64,000 bases of DNA from Nocardia panacis. Lineage in GTDB: Bacteria > Actinomycetota > Actinomycetes > Mycobacteriales > Mycobacteriaceae. Under the pieces are notes generated by a model. It did no database searches. It had not been told where the DNA came from and worked only from the letters and a program-made list of their open reading frames with translations. Location of the stretch: assembly GCF_003598715.1 (NCBI RefSeq), contig NZ_QZFU01000010.1, forward strand, positions 124,001 through 188,000. Direction: 5' to 3'. The position numbers and the translations under genes were made by a program. This document shows, in pieces, positions 33,235 through 40,898 of this stretch. The number at the start of each line of letters is the position of its first letter. The stretch's first letter is position 1.

Positions 33235-33251
33235 GTTCGACAATGTCGAAC
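33235..33251. promoter_or_regulatory. Glycerol operator 1 (IclR/GylR-type palindrome)
   Basis: GTTCGACAATGTCGAAC is a perfect inverted repeat with 8-bp arms around one base. It lies 28 bases upstream of the IclR start and is identical to the copy at 33349. Confidence 0.78.
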
Positions 33252-33348
33252 ACGCGGTAATCATTCAGCAACTCACTCGTTTCGGCCCCCACGCGAGGTC
33301 CTTGGGCCGGAACCGTACCGCCGACCGGCGGCCACCGCCGGCCGACAC

Positions 33349-33365
33349 GTTCGACAATGTCGAAC
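33349..33365. promoter_or_regulatory. Glycerol operator 2 (identical palindrome)
   Basis: Second exact copy of GTTCGACAATGTCGAAC, 114 bp from the first and 88 bp before the glpF start. Two copies of a 17-mer in a 246-bp divergent promoter cannot reasonably be chance. Confidence 0.8.
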
Positions 33366-33453
33366 GGCAGTGGTATTGCCCCGCTTCATACGGCCGTAAC
33401 GTCGAAACGACTCGGCCGCACGGCGCGGCCGCGAGCAAGACGGAGGCTCAACG

Positions 33454-34188
33454 GTGAACTTCGGCTCCATTTTTCTGAGCGAGGCGCTCGGAACCGGAAT
33501 CCTGTTGCTGCTCGGTGCGGGTGTGGTCGCGAATGTGTTGCTGACCCGCTCCAAGGGCTTTGACGGCGGTTGGTTACTAATCAGCTTCGGGTGGGGGCTC
33601 GGCGTCATGGCCGGCGTCTACGCCGCGTACAAAACGGGCGGGCACCTCAATCCCGCCGTCACCATCGGAATCCTGTGCAGCGGTGCGCACGAGTACGCAC
33701 CGGGCATCGATATCACCTTCGCCAACACCGTCGCCTATATAGGCGGGCAGTTGGTCGGCGCGTTCTTGGGCGCGGTCGCCGCCTTCCTCGCCTACAAGCG
33801 GCACTTCGACCTCGAAACCGACGAGGGCAAGAAGCTCGCCGTGTTCTCCACCGGCCCCGCCGTGCGCGGCTACGGGTGGAACTACCTCACCGAGGTCATC
33901 GCCACGTTCGTCCTCGTACTGGTCATCCTCTCCCTCGGCCACACCCCGACCGGACTCGGCCCGGTGGCGGCGGCCCTGCTCGTCGTCGGCATCGGCGCAT
34001 CGCTGGGCGGCCCGACCGGCTACGCCATCAACCCGGCCCGCGACCTCGGCCCCCGGATCGCGCACGCGCTGCTGCCCATGGGCAACTCGGGCCGCAAGGA
34101 TTCCGACTGGTCCTACGCGTGGGTCCCGGTCCTCGGCCCGCTGACCGGCGGTGTGCTGGCCGGCCTCGCCGCACACGTGTTCTTCTGA
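33454..34188 (+). CDS. glpF: Glycerol facilitator GlpF (aquaglyceroporin)
   Basis: A 244-residue MIP-family channel with six membrane segments and both half-helix motifs: '[11 protein letters not shown]' near residue 63 and '[12 protein letters not shown]' near 192. The Asp after the second NPAR is the residue typical of glycerol rather than water channels. It admits glycerol for the kinase encoded next. GTG 33454 is preceded by GGAGG at 33442-33446. It is first in the order glpF-glpK-glpD, 34 bp before glpK. Confidence 0.93.
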   Translation: MNFGSIFLSEALGTGILLLLGAGVVANVLLTRSKGFDGGWLLISFGWGLGVMAGVYAAYKTGGHLNPAVTIGILCSGAHEYAPGIDITFANTVAYIGGQLVGAFLGAVAAFLAYKRHFDLETDEGKKLAVFSTGPAVRGYGWNYLTEVIATFVLVLVILSLGHTPTGLGPVAAALLVVGIGASLGGPTGYAINPARDLGPRIAHALLPMGNSGRKDSDWSYAWVPVLGPLTGGVLAGLAAHVFF

Positions 34189-34222
34189 AATCCCGCACAG
34201 CCTTTCCCGAAAGGACTCGACG

Positions 34223-35743
34223 ATGAGTCGGTACGTAGGCGCCATCGACCAGGGCACCACGAGCAGCCGCTTCATGGTGTTCGACCGCGGCGGCAACGAG
34301 ATCGCCCGCCACCAGCTCGAACACGAGCAGATCCTGCCGCGCCCCGGCTGGGTCGAGCACAACCCCACCGAGATCTGGGAGCGCACCCGCGCGGTCATCC
34401 AGACCACCCTCACCAAGGCCGACCTGCAGGCGAGCGATCTGGCCGCCGTCGGCGTCACCAACCAGCGCGAGACCACCGTGGTGTGGAACCGCGAGACCGG
34501 ACGGCCCTACGGCAACGCCATCGTCTGGCAGGACACCCGCACCGACCGGATCGCCGCCGAACTCGAACGCGCGGGCCACGGCGAAACCATCAGGCGCAAG
34601 GCCGGATTGCCGCCCGCCACCTACTTCTCCGGCGGCAAACTCCGCTGGATCCTGGACAACGTGCCCGGCGTCGCCGAGGACGCCGCGCGCGGGGTGGCCA
34701 TCTTCGGCACCACCGACACCTGGCTGCTGTGGAATCTGACCGGCGGGGTGGACGGCGGCGTACACGTCACCGATCCCACCAATGCCAGCCGCACCATGCT
34801 GATGAACCTCGAGACCTGCGACTGGGACGAGGAACTGCTGGCCATCTTCGGCATTCCACGCGCCATGCTCCCCACCATCGCGCCCTCCTCCAATCCGGAA
34901 CTGTTCGGCACCACCCGCGCCGACGGACCCTTCGGCGGCGTCGTGCCGCTGGCCGGTGTGCTCGGCGACCAGCAGGCCGCCACCGTCGGCCAGGTGTGCT
35001 TCCGTCCCGGCGAGGCCAAGAACACCTACGGCACCGGAAACTTCCTGCTGCTCAACACCGGTCACGAGATCGTGCGCTCCGAGCACGGACTGTTGACCAC
35101 GGTGGCCTACCAGCTCGGTTCCGCCAAACCGGTGTACGCCCTGGAGGGTTCGATCGCGGTCACCGGGTCCGCGGTGCAGTGGCTGCGCGACCAGTTGGGC
35201 ATCATCTCCGGCGCCGCGCAAAGCGAATCGCTGGCCAGGCAGGCCGAGGACAACGGCGGGGTGTACTTCGTGCCCGCGTTCTCCGGACTGTTCGCGCCGT
35301 ACTGGCGTTCGGACGCGCGCGGCGTCATCGTCGGACTGTCCCGCTACAGCAATAACGCCCACCTGGCCAGGGCCACCCTGGAATCCATCTGCTACCAGAC
35401 CCGCGACGTGGTCGAGGCCATGCAGGCCGATTCCGGTGTGCGCCTGGACATGCTGCGCGTCGACGGCGGTGTCACCGCCAACGAGCTGTGCATGCAGTTG
35501 CAGGCCGACTTCCTCGGCGTCCCGGTCTCGCGGCCGGTGGTCGCCGAGACCACCGCGCTCGGGGCGGCCTACGCCGCAGGCCTGGCGGTCGGATTCTGGA
35601 GCGGCACCGACGAATTGGAGCGCAACTGGCAGGAAGCCAAGCGCTGGGAACCCACCGCCACCGAGGAACAGCGCGAAAAGGGCTACCGCCGCTGGAAGAA
35701 GGCCGTCGAGCGCACCCTCGACTGGATCGATCTCGACGACTGA
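34223..35743 (+). CDS. glpK: Glycerol kinase (second copy)
   Basis: A 506-residue glycerol kinase with '[18 protein letters not shown]', '[13 protein letters not shown]', '[14 protein letters not shown]', '[13 protein letters not shown]', '[15 protein letters not shown]' and '[14 protein letters not shown]'. It sits between glpF and glpD and is presumably the main catabolic kinase. ATG 34223 has GAAAGGAC before it; the frame is open upstream into glpF but without support. It is clearly paralogous to, but diverged from, the copy at 30938-32455. Confidence 0.94.
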   Translation: MSRYVGAIDQGTTSSRFMVFDRGGNEIARHQLEHEQILPRPGWVEHNPTEIWERTRAVIQTTLTKADLQASDLAAVGVTNQRETTVVWNRETGRPYGNAIVWQDTRTDRIAAELERAGHGETIRRKAGLPPATYFSGGKLRWILDNVPGVAEDAARGVAIFGTTDTWLLWNLTGGVDGGVHVTDPTNASRTMLMNLETCDWDEELLAIFGIPRAMLPTIAPSSNPELFGTTRADGPFGGVVPLAGVLGDQQAATVGQVCFRPGEAKNTYGTGNFLLLNTGHEIVRSEHGLLTTVAYQLGSAKPVYALEGSIAVTGSAVQWLRDQLGIISGAAQSESLARQAEDNGGVYFVPAFSGLFAPYWRSDARGVIVGLSRYSNNAHLARATLESICYQTRDVVEAMQADSGVRLDMLRVDGGVTANELCMQLQADFLGVPVSRPVVAETTALGAAYAAGLAVGFWSGTDELERNWQEAKRWEPTATEEQREKGYRRWKKAVERTLDWIDLDD

Positions 35744-35820
35744 TCGATGCGGCGTCGGCTTCGTCACGACTGAAATCCGCTGCCGCTCTTCAGCGTTATA
35801 CCTGATACCAAGCAAGGAGA

Positions 35821-37509
35821 ATGGCTGTGTCCGCAAGACTGGACCCCGCATACCGCGCTGCGGCGCTCAACGCGCTCGGTGACAAGGAAATCGACGTACT
35901 GGTGATCGGTGGCGGCGTGGTCGGCGCCGGAGCCGCGCTCGACGCCGCCTCCCGCGGCCTGACCGTGACCATGGTCGAGGCACGCGATTTCGCGGCGGGC
36001 ACCTCCTCTCGCTCCAGCAAGCTCATCCACGGCGGCCTGCGCTACCTGGAGCAACTGGACTTCTGGCTGGTGCGCGAGGCGCTGCAGGAACGCGGCCTGC
36101 TGCTGCGCAAACTCGCCCCGCACCTGGTGCGGCCGGTGCCGTTCCTGTTCCCGCTGCAACACCGGGTCTGGGAGCGCGCCTACATCGGCGCGGGCATCGC
36201 CCTGTACGACACCATGGGCGGGGCCAGGGCACTGCCCATGCATCGCCACCTGTCCCGCACCCGTGCACTGGCATTGGCGCCCGCGCTGCGCGCGGACGCG
36301 CTGACCGGAGCGATCCGCTACTACGACGCCCAGGTCGACGACGCCCGCCACACCATGACCATCGCCCGCACCGCGGCCCGCCACGGCGCGACCGTACTGA
36401 CCCGCACCAAGGTCACCGGACTGCTGCGCGAGGGCGAGCAGGTCGTCGGCGCGCGCGTCACCGATGTGGAGACCGGGCGCGAGTACGCGGTGCGCGCCCG
36501 CAGCGTCATCAGCGCGACCGGCGTGTGGACCGACGAGATGAATCGCATGACCGGCGTGGACTTCCCGTTCCACGTGCGCACCTCCAAGGGGGTGCACATC
36601 CTGGTCCCGCGCGAGCGGCTGAACCTGGACACCGGCCTGATCATGCGCACCGAGAAGAGCGTGCTGTTCGTCATCCCGTGGGGCGCGCACTGGATCATCG
36701 GCACCACCGACACCGACTGGTCGCTGGACAAGGACCATCCGTCGGCCAGCCAGGCCGATATCCGCTACATCCTCGATCACGTCAATTCGCTGCTGCGCGA
36801 ACCGCTCACCGAGGCCGATATCGTCGGCACCTACGCGGGTCTGCGGCCACTGCTGTCCGGCGCGTCCGCGAGCGACACCACCAAGCTCTCGCGCGAACAC
36901 GCGGTGGCCGAACCGGTCGCGGGACTGTTCGTCGTCGCGGGCGGCAAGTACACCACCTACCGGGTGATGGCCGCCGATGTGGTGGACGCGGCGGTACAGG
37001 GATTCGGCAAGGCGGTGGCCCCTTCGGTCACCGAGCATCTGCCACTGCTCGGCGCGGTCGGCTATCAGGAAATGGCCGAGGACACCGCCGGTTTGGTTCG
37101 GCGCAGCGGCCTGTCCGAGGCGACCGTGCAGCATCTGCTCGGCCGCTACGGGTCGGCGATCACCGATCTGTTCGAACTGATCGAAGCCGATGCGTCGTTG
37201 GCCGAATTCCTGCCGGGAACCGAGGAATACCTGGCCGCCGAGGCGGTGTACGCGGTAACGCGGGAAGGCGCGCTGCATCTCGACGATGTGCTCGCCCGCC
37301 GCACCCGGATCTCCATCGAGGTGGCCGACCGGGGTCTGGCCGCCGCACCGGAGATCGCCCGGCTCATCGCACCCCATTTGGGTTGGGACGCAGCCGAAAC
37401 CGAGCGCGAGGTCACTCGCTACCGGGATCGGGTGCAGGCCGAACTGGCCGCCAATGCGGCGGCCGATGATGTCACCGCCAACCGGGCACGGTTGGCGACC
37501 GTGGCCTAG
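35821..37509 (+). CDS. glpD: Glycerol-3-phosphate dehydrogenase GlpD (FAD-dependent)
   Basis: A 562-residue flavoenzyme oxidising glycerol 3-phosphate to dihydroxyacetone phosphate and passing electrons to the respiratory chain. It has the FAD loop 'VLVIGGGVVGAGAALDAASRG' near residues 27-47 (GxGxxG), 'AGTSSRSSKLIHGGLRYLEQ', 'SATGVWTDEMN' and 'GGKYTTYRVMAADVVD', then the C-terminal helical cap. ATG 35821 follows AAGGAGA directly; an in-frame GTG two codons on is possible. A 77-bp gap separates it from glpK, and a strong hairpin ends the operon. Confidence 0.94.
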   Translation: MAVSARLDPAYRAAALNALGDKEIDVLVIGGGVVGAGAALDAASRGLTVTMVEARDFAAGTSSRSSKLIHGGLRYLEQLDFWLVREALQERGLLLRKLAPHLVRPVPFLFPLQHRVWERAYIGAGIALYDTMGGARALPMHRHLSRTRALALAPALRADALTGAIRYYDAQVDDARHTMTIARTAARHGATVLTRTKVTGLLREGEQVVGARVTDVETGREYAVRARSVISATGVWTDEMNRMTGVDFPFHVRTSKGVHILVPRERLNLDTGLIMRTEKSVLFVIPWGAHWIIGTTDTDWSLDKDHPSASQADIRYILDHVNSLLREPLTEADIVGTYAGLRPLLSGASASDTTKLSREHAVAEPVAGLFVVAGGKYTTYRVMAADVVDAAVQGFGKAVAPSVTEHLPLLGAVGYQEMAEDTAGLVRRSGLSEATVQHLLGRYGSAITDLFELIEADASLAEFLPGTEEYLAAEAVYAVTREGALHLDDVLARRTRISIEVADRGLAAAPEIARLIAPHLGWDAAETEREVTRYRDRVQAELAANAAADDVTANRARLATVA

Positions 37510-37515
37510 TAGCCC

Positions 37516-37548
37516 GGACGCGGCGCACTCCTGGAGTGCGCCGCGTTC
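37516..37548. terminator. Terminator of the glpFKD operon, bidirectional
   Basis: A 12-bp GC-rich stem starting CGCGGCGCACTC with a 3-base loop, extended at the base by A-T and G-T pairs and followed by TTCTT. It lies 6 bases after the glpD stop and just beyond the stop of the convergent PLD-like gene. Confidence 0.88.
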
Positions 37549-37554
37549 TTCGCG

Positions 37555-38190
37555 CTAGAACTGCGGCTGCGTCTGATGCGCCGCGACTCCGTGCTCGTAG
37601 TCCAACCGGGCCGAGAACTTCGCGATCTCGTAGGCGTTGGTGTACACCGCCAGGGTGTTGTTCTGCGCCTTGAATCCCGGATTCTGTTTGGCCGCGCCGA
37701 GCGAGATGCCAACGCCCTCACCGGAACTCGACCAGTTGGTGGATCCCTCGAACGCGACGATCCCGTCCAGCACGCCACCCTTGGTGTGACTGATCTGGTG
37801 GGAGTCGGACTGGCCGACCACGAAATCGGCGGCGAAGGTCTCCGGGTCCGCCGCCACGTCCGAGGTCAGGATCTGCTTCTCGTGCGCGCCGCCGGACTGG
37901 GATTTGTCCAGCGTCACCTGCACCATGATGGTCGGGTCCTTGGCCAGATCCATTAGAGTCTGGTTCAACTCGTCATCGTCGTAGCCGAACATATTCATCT
38001 TCACGCTCAGCGTGGCCCTGGTGAACAGGTGCATGAGCACTCCGTGCACATCGTCGCGGCCCACATAGAAGACCCGCAGGTCCGGGCTGCAATTCGGGCC
38101 GAACGCACCCTCGCGGGTGTACTGGGCCAGGTCGTCGAGGGTGAATGTTTGCAGTGTGTCGGGTTTCTCCGCCCCTGTGTTCGCGGGCAT
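37555..38190 (-). CDS. Phospholipase D-like protein with a single HKD motif
   Basis: A 211-residue protein with one complete PLD signature HxK-x4-D-x6-GSxN in 'HTKGGVLDGIVAFEGSTNW'. An N-terminal part contains 'LRVFYVGRDDVHGVLMHLF' and 'NMFGYDDDELNQTLMDLA', as in short Nuc-type PLD proteins that assemble one active site from two subunits. There is no signal peptide, so it is probably cytoplasmic. It could act on a phosphodiester of nucleic acid or lipid; the substrate is unknown. ATG 38190 follows GAGGAG; the frame is open to 38229 without a better site. Confidence 0.8.
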   Translation of the reverse strand: MPANTGAEKPDTLQTFTLDDLAQYTREGAFGPNCSPDLRVFYVGRDDVHGVLMHLFTRATLSVKMNMFGYDDDELNQTLMDLAKDPTIMVQVTLDKSQSGGAHEKQILTSDVAADPETFAADFVVGQSDSHQISHTKGGVLDGIVAFEGSTNWSSSGEGVGISLGAAKQNPGFKAQNNTLAVYTNAYEIAKFSARLDYEHGVAAHQTQPQF

Positions 38191-38293
38191 GGTCGTGCTC
38201 CTCGCTTGTTGCCGGTTCGATATCCCCATCGCGTTCGATCACCGCACACGGGAAAGCCCCGTGTGCCCGGATATCGCGCCTCGTCAGCGGTCG

Positions 38294-39532
38294 TTAACCG
38301 ACTGTTCCGGCTGCGAGAAAAGCGGTGAGCAGCGAGGTGCGCAGGCAGGTGGCGTTCTCTTCGGCCGAGGACCACGAGCGAGTGGTCACGGTCATTGCGG
38401 CCGCGGGCGGCGCGCCGATGCAGTGCGGGGCGAAAGCGGCGAAGAACTCGGCCGGATCGATCAGCGTTTCGGGAGTGTGCACACCGGGACGGCGCCGGGC
38501 CTGCGGCACCGAATCGGCACGGAGCAACTGCAGGGCGGCGACGGCCAGTGGGATACCCGTATTCTCGGCCATGCTCGCCCCCGGCACCTGGGCCAGCGCG
38601 GTCGCCGCGCTCGCCCGCTCCCCCGCGCGCGAACCCGTGGCCAGGGCGAAAAGCGGTGGTAGCGAACCGGGTCGGAGCGGACTGGTCGCGGGCAGTAGGC
38701 CGAGCGTGCGCTCGGCCACGGCGGCGGCCCGGTCGGCGGTGAGCACACCCCTGGCCACCAACCAGCGCAACGTGCGGCCGACAGTGATGAGCGTAGGGCC
38801 GCCGAGCATGACATTGGTGTTGTTGCGCAGCCCCGGCAGCGCCCGATCCAACGTGACCGCCTCCGGATGGCCGAAACTGTAGCCCACGCCTGCACCGATA
38901 CCGGGATAATCGATGACAATGCGCTCCAGCGCGCGGCGATCGACCGGGAATCCGTTGCGGCGCACTCGAATCGATCCGCTGATCTGGTGGACGGCATGCA
39001 CGTAGGCCGCGCTCGGTCCATCGCTGTCCGATACGGGCTCGGGGGCGTCCTCGCCGCTCCATGCCGTGATCAAGGAGTCGACGGTATCGAGTTCGCGCGC
39101 GGCGAGCAGGGCGAGCAGATTCGCCACGCCCGGACTGCTGCCCATCCCCACCAGCGCGACTGTGCCTGCGGCGCAGGCCTTTTCGTCCATGGCCAGCATG
39201 GCGAGGGTGGGTTCCCAGTCGTCGCAGATGTCGATGTAGTCGCGACCGACTTCGATCGCGGCGGCCAGAATCGGTGCGCCGAAGCGGAAGAACGGCCCGA
39301 CGGTATTGAGAACCAGGTCGCATTCGGCGAGGGCAGCCCGCAGCGCGGGCGCGTCGGTGACATCGAGTCCGACGCCGATCGCCTTGGGACCCAGCGTTTT
39401 CGCGAACTCGACCGCGCGCTGCGCGACCAGATCGGTGACCACCAGCCTGTTGACCTCGGGGGCGCGTGCCAGCGTCGCGGCGGCGGCTCGACCCATCTGA
39501 CCCGCGCCGCCGAGCATGAGCAGATCCGTCAT
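38294..39532 (-). CDS. Saccharopine dehydrogenase-like NAD(P)-binding protein
   Basis: A 412-residue protein with an N-terminal Rossmann fold ('LLMLGGAGQMGRAAAATLAR', residues 4-23), 'VTDLVAQRAVEFA' and 'DLVLNTVGPFFRFG', the pattern of saccharopine dehydrogenase-like reductases. These act in lysine metabolism or as orphan reductases; no lysine genes are nearby, so the substrate is open. ATG 39532 overlaps the universal-stress-protein stop (ATGA at 39529-39532), making a coupled two-gene operon. Its promoter region contains two of the four AGTCACT-core operators described below. Confidence 0.82.
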   Translation of the reverse strand: MTDLLMLGGAGQMGRAAAATLARAPEVNRLVVTDLVAQRAVEFAKTLGPKAIGVGLDVTDAPALRAALAECDLVLNTVGPFFRFGAPILAAAIEVGRDYIDICDDWEPTLAMLAMDEKACAAGTVALVGMGSSPGVANLLALLAARELDTVDSLITAWSGEDAPEPVSDSDGPSAAYVHAVHQISGSIRVRRNGFPVDRRALERIVIDYPGIGAGVGYSFGHPEAVTLDRALPGLRNNTNVMLGGPTLITVGRTLRWLVARGVLTADRAAAVAERTLGLLPATSPLRPGSLPPLFALATGSRAGERASAATALAQVPGASMAENTGIPLAVAALQLLRADSVPQARRRPGVHTPETLIDPAEFFAAFAPHCIGAPPAAAMTVTTRSWSSAEENATCLRTSLLTAFLAAGTVG

Positions 39533-40029
39533 CGGTCGCCGTCCTCGCACTCGGGGCCGGGACAGTGACGCGGGCGCACCAGCAGCACATCGGCATTCGC
39601 GTGATTGGCCACGACATGGCCGAGCGGGCCTACGGCATCGCAGGCCGCGCCCGCGCGCCGATGGCCGAGCACCATCAGATCGGCGGCGTAATCGGTTGCC
39701 ACGGTGAGCAATCCCTCGCGCACCGAACCCGGCACCGCGTACGGCGTGATGTGGCGCGCCCCCAGCGCCTCGGCCTGTCCGACCGCTGATTGCAGAATGC
39801 CGTCCACCCGCGCGGTGACCCGCAGCAGACGCTCGGCATCGGCGTAGGAGTCGATGGGCGAGAGGCGACGGGCGCCGATCGAACTGTCGTAGGCGCAGGC
39901 AATGATCAACTCGGCCCGCGATATTCGGGCCAATAGGGCGGCCCGATGTAGGGCCGCCAGCGATCCGGCGGAGCCATTGGCGCCCACGAGGATGGTCCGG
40001 TACGGGCTGGAAGATTCCACGGAAATCAT
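39529..40029 (-). CDS. Universal stress protein (UspA family)
   Basis: A 166-residue single-domain Usp protein: 'RTILVGANGSAGSLAALHRAA' at the N-terminus and the nucleotide-binding tail 'MVLGHRRAGAACDAVGPLGHVVANHANADVLLVR', close to the G-x2-G-x9-G(S/T) signature though the final Ser/Thr is not canonical. It probably binds ATP or a related nucleotide and acts under stress. It is first in an operon with the saccharopine-dehydrogenase-like gene and has two predicted TetR-type operators upstream. Confidence 0.85.
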   Translation of the reverse strand: MISVESSSPYRTILVGANGSAGSLAALHRAALLARISRAELIIACAYDSSIGARRLSPIDSYADAERLLRVTARVDGILQSAVGQAEALGARHITPYAVPGSVREGLLTVATDYAADLMVLGHRRAGAACDAVGPLGHVVANHANADVLLVRPRHCPGPECEDGDR

Positions 40030-40045
40030 GTCGCCACTCCTGTAA

Positions 40046-40064
40046 ATAGACAGTGACTATCACC
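40046..40064. promoter_or_regulatory. Predicted TetR operator 1 (usp promoter, proximal)
   Basis: A near-palindrome centred on AGTGACT (GACAGTGACTATC at 40049-40061), 17 to 35 bases upstream of the usp start. It shares the core and near-symmetric layout of three other sites in this 1-kb region and is the weakest of the four. Confidence 0.5.
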
Positions 40065-40096
40065 CTTACCGGCGACTATACGGAGCGGCGGTTGAA

Positions 40097-40115
40097 CCTG
40101 CAAGTCACTTTCAGG
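40097..40115. promoter_or_regulatory. Predicted TetR operator 2 (usp promoter, distal)
   Basis: CCTGCAAGTCACTTTCAGG: 9-bp arms around a central C with a single mismatch. It overlaps the tetR stop codon and lies 51 bp centre to centre from operator 1. Confidence 0.68.
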
Positions 40116-40794
40116 ATTTGTTTCCGCCGCGTGACACGGGTGCGGGAAAGGTCAGCATCGCCTCGGCACTGCGGGTCAGCGCCTCGATGACATAGGTGAG
40201 CGCCTCGGCCAGCGGCATGGCGAAACCCGTCTCGCCCCAATAGTCCAGCGCGGCATCGAAACCCCAGGCGGCCGAGGCGGCCAACAGCCGCACATCCAGG
40301 TCACCCTGATCGCGGCCGAGCCTGCGGGCGATCATCGCCCGCAACTCGACCTCCAATTGCCTTGTCTGCCGCGCCAATCCGTCGCGCACGTCGGGTTGAC
40401 TCACCACATAGCGCATCCGACGCCGAATCCGCTCCTCGTCGGCGGCCAGTTCGTGCACCAGCGCGGGCACCGCCGCGCGAATCATCTCGATGAACTCACC
40501 GGGCGCCACGGCCTCGGATTCGTCTGCCGTGCCGAGCAATTCGATGAACTGCGGGTCGTACTCGTCCCACAGGATCAGCGCCTCTTTCGTCCCGAAGTAG
40601 CGGTAGATCGAACTCGGGGACACATTGGAGGCGATGGCCACCTGCTCCACGGTGACACTGCGGAAGCCGTGCTCATCGAACAGGTCGAGGGCGACACGCT
40701 GGATCTCGCGCATGGCAAGCAATTTCTTGCGCTCCCACACCGACATGGTCGCCTTCGATGCGGGCGCGTTCGACTCTGAACGGGTCACGGGCAC
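40111..40794 (-). CDS. TetR-family regulator, probable repressor of the MMPL and usp operons
   Basis: A protein of up to 227 residues with a TetR domain near the N-terminus ('EIQRVALDLFDEHGFRSVTV' then 'EQVAIASNVSPSSIYRYFGTKEALI'). The C-terminal helical domain is generic. The start is uncertain: GTG 40794 is the longest plausible start without a ribosome site, while ATG 40746 ('MSVWERKKL') has GAAGG nearby and matches common TetR N-termini. It is divergent from the MMPL transporter, and near-palindromes of one type occur in pairs in the tetR/mmpL intergenic region and upstream of usp, so it is the likely binder. Confidence 0.85.
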   Translation of the reverse strand: MPVTRSESNAPASKATMSVWERKKLLAMREIQRVALDLFDEHGFRSVTVEQVAIASNVSPSSIYRYFGTKEALILWDEYDPQFIELLGTADESEAVAPGEFIEMIRAAVPALVHELAADEERIRRRMRYVVSQPDVRDGLARQTRQLEVELRAMIARRLGRDQGDLDVRLLAASAAWGFDAALDYWGETGFAMPLAEALTYVIEALTRSAEAMLTFPAPVSRGGNKS

Positions 40795-40816
40795 AGCTTA
40801 ACGGCGCCCGGGAAAA

Positions 40817-40835
40817 ACAGAAAGTCACTTGCAGG
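40817..40835. promoter_or_regulatory. Predicted TetR operator 3 (tetR/mmpL intergenic)
   Basis: ACAGAAAGTCACTTGCAGG shares AAGTCACTT and the CAGG end with operator 2. It lies just upstream of the tetR start. Confidence 0.65.
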
Positions 40836-40866
40836 ATGGCGTGTCCCGCTCGTAGACTCGCCACGA

Positions 40867-40885
40867 GCTGGGAGTCGCTTTCAGG
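40867..40885. promoter_or_regulatory. Predicted TetR operator 4 (mmpL promoter)
   Basis: GCTGGGAGTCGCTTTCAGG, a one-base core variant of the same element, 50 bp centre to centre from operator 3 and 14 bp before the mmpL start. Confidence 0.58.
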
Positions 40886-40898
40886 TGGGAGATGTGCC

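Noticed and set aside
33235-33365. LexA/SOS boxes (GTTCG...CGAAC)
   Set aside because: The spacing and the ACAATGT centre do not fit the actinobacterial SOS box, and the sites sit between glycerol genes with an IclR regulator.
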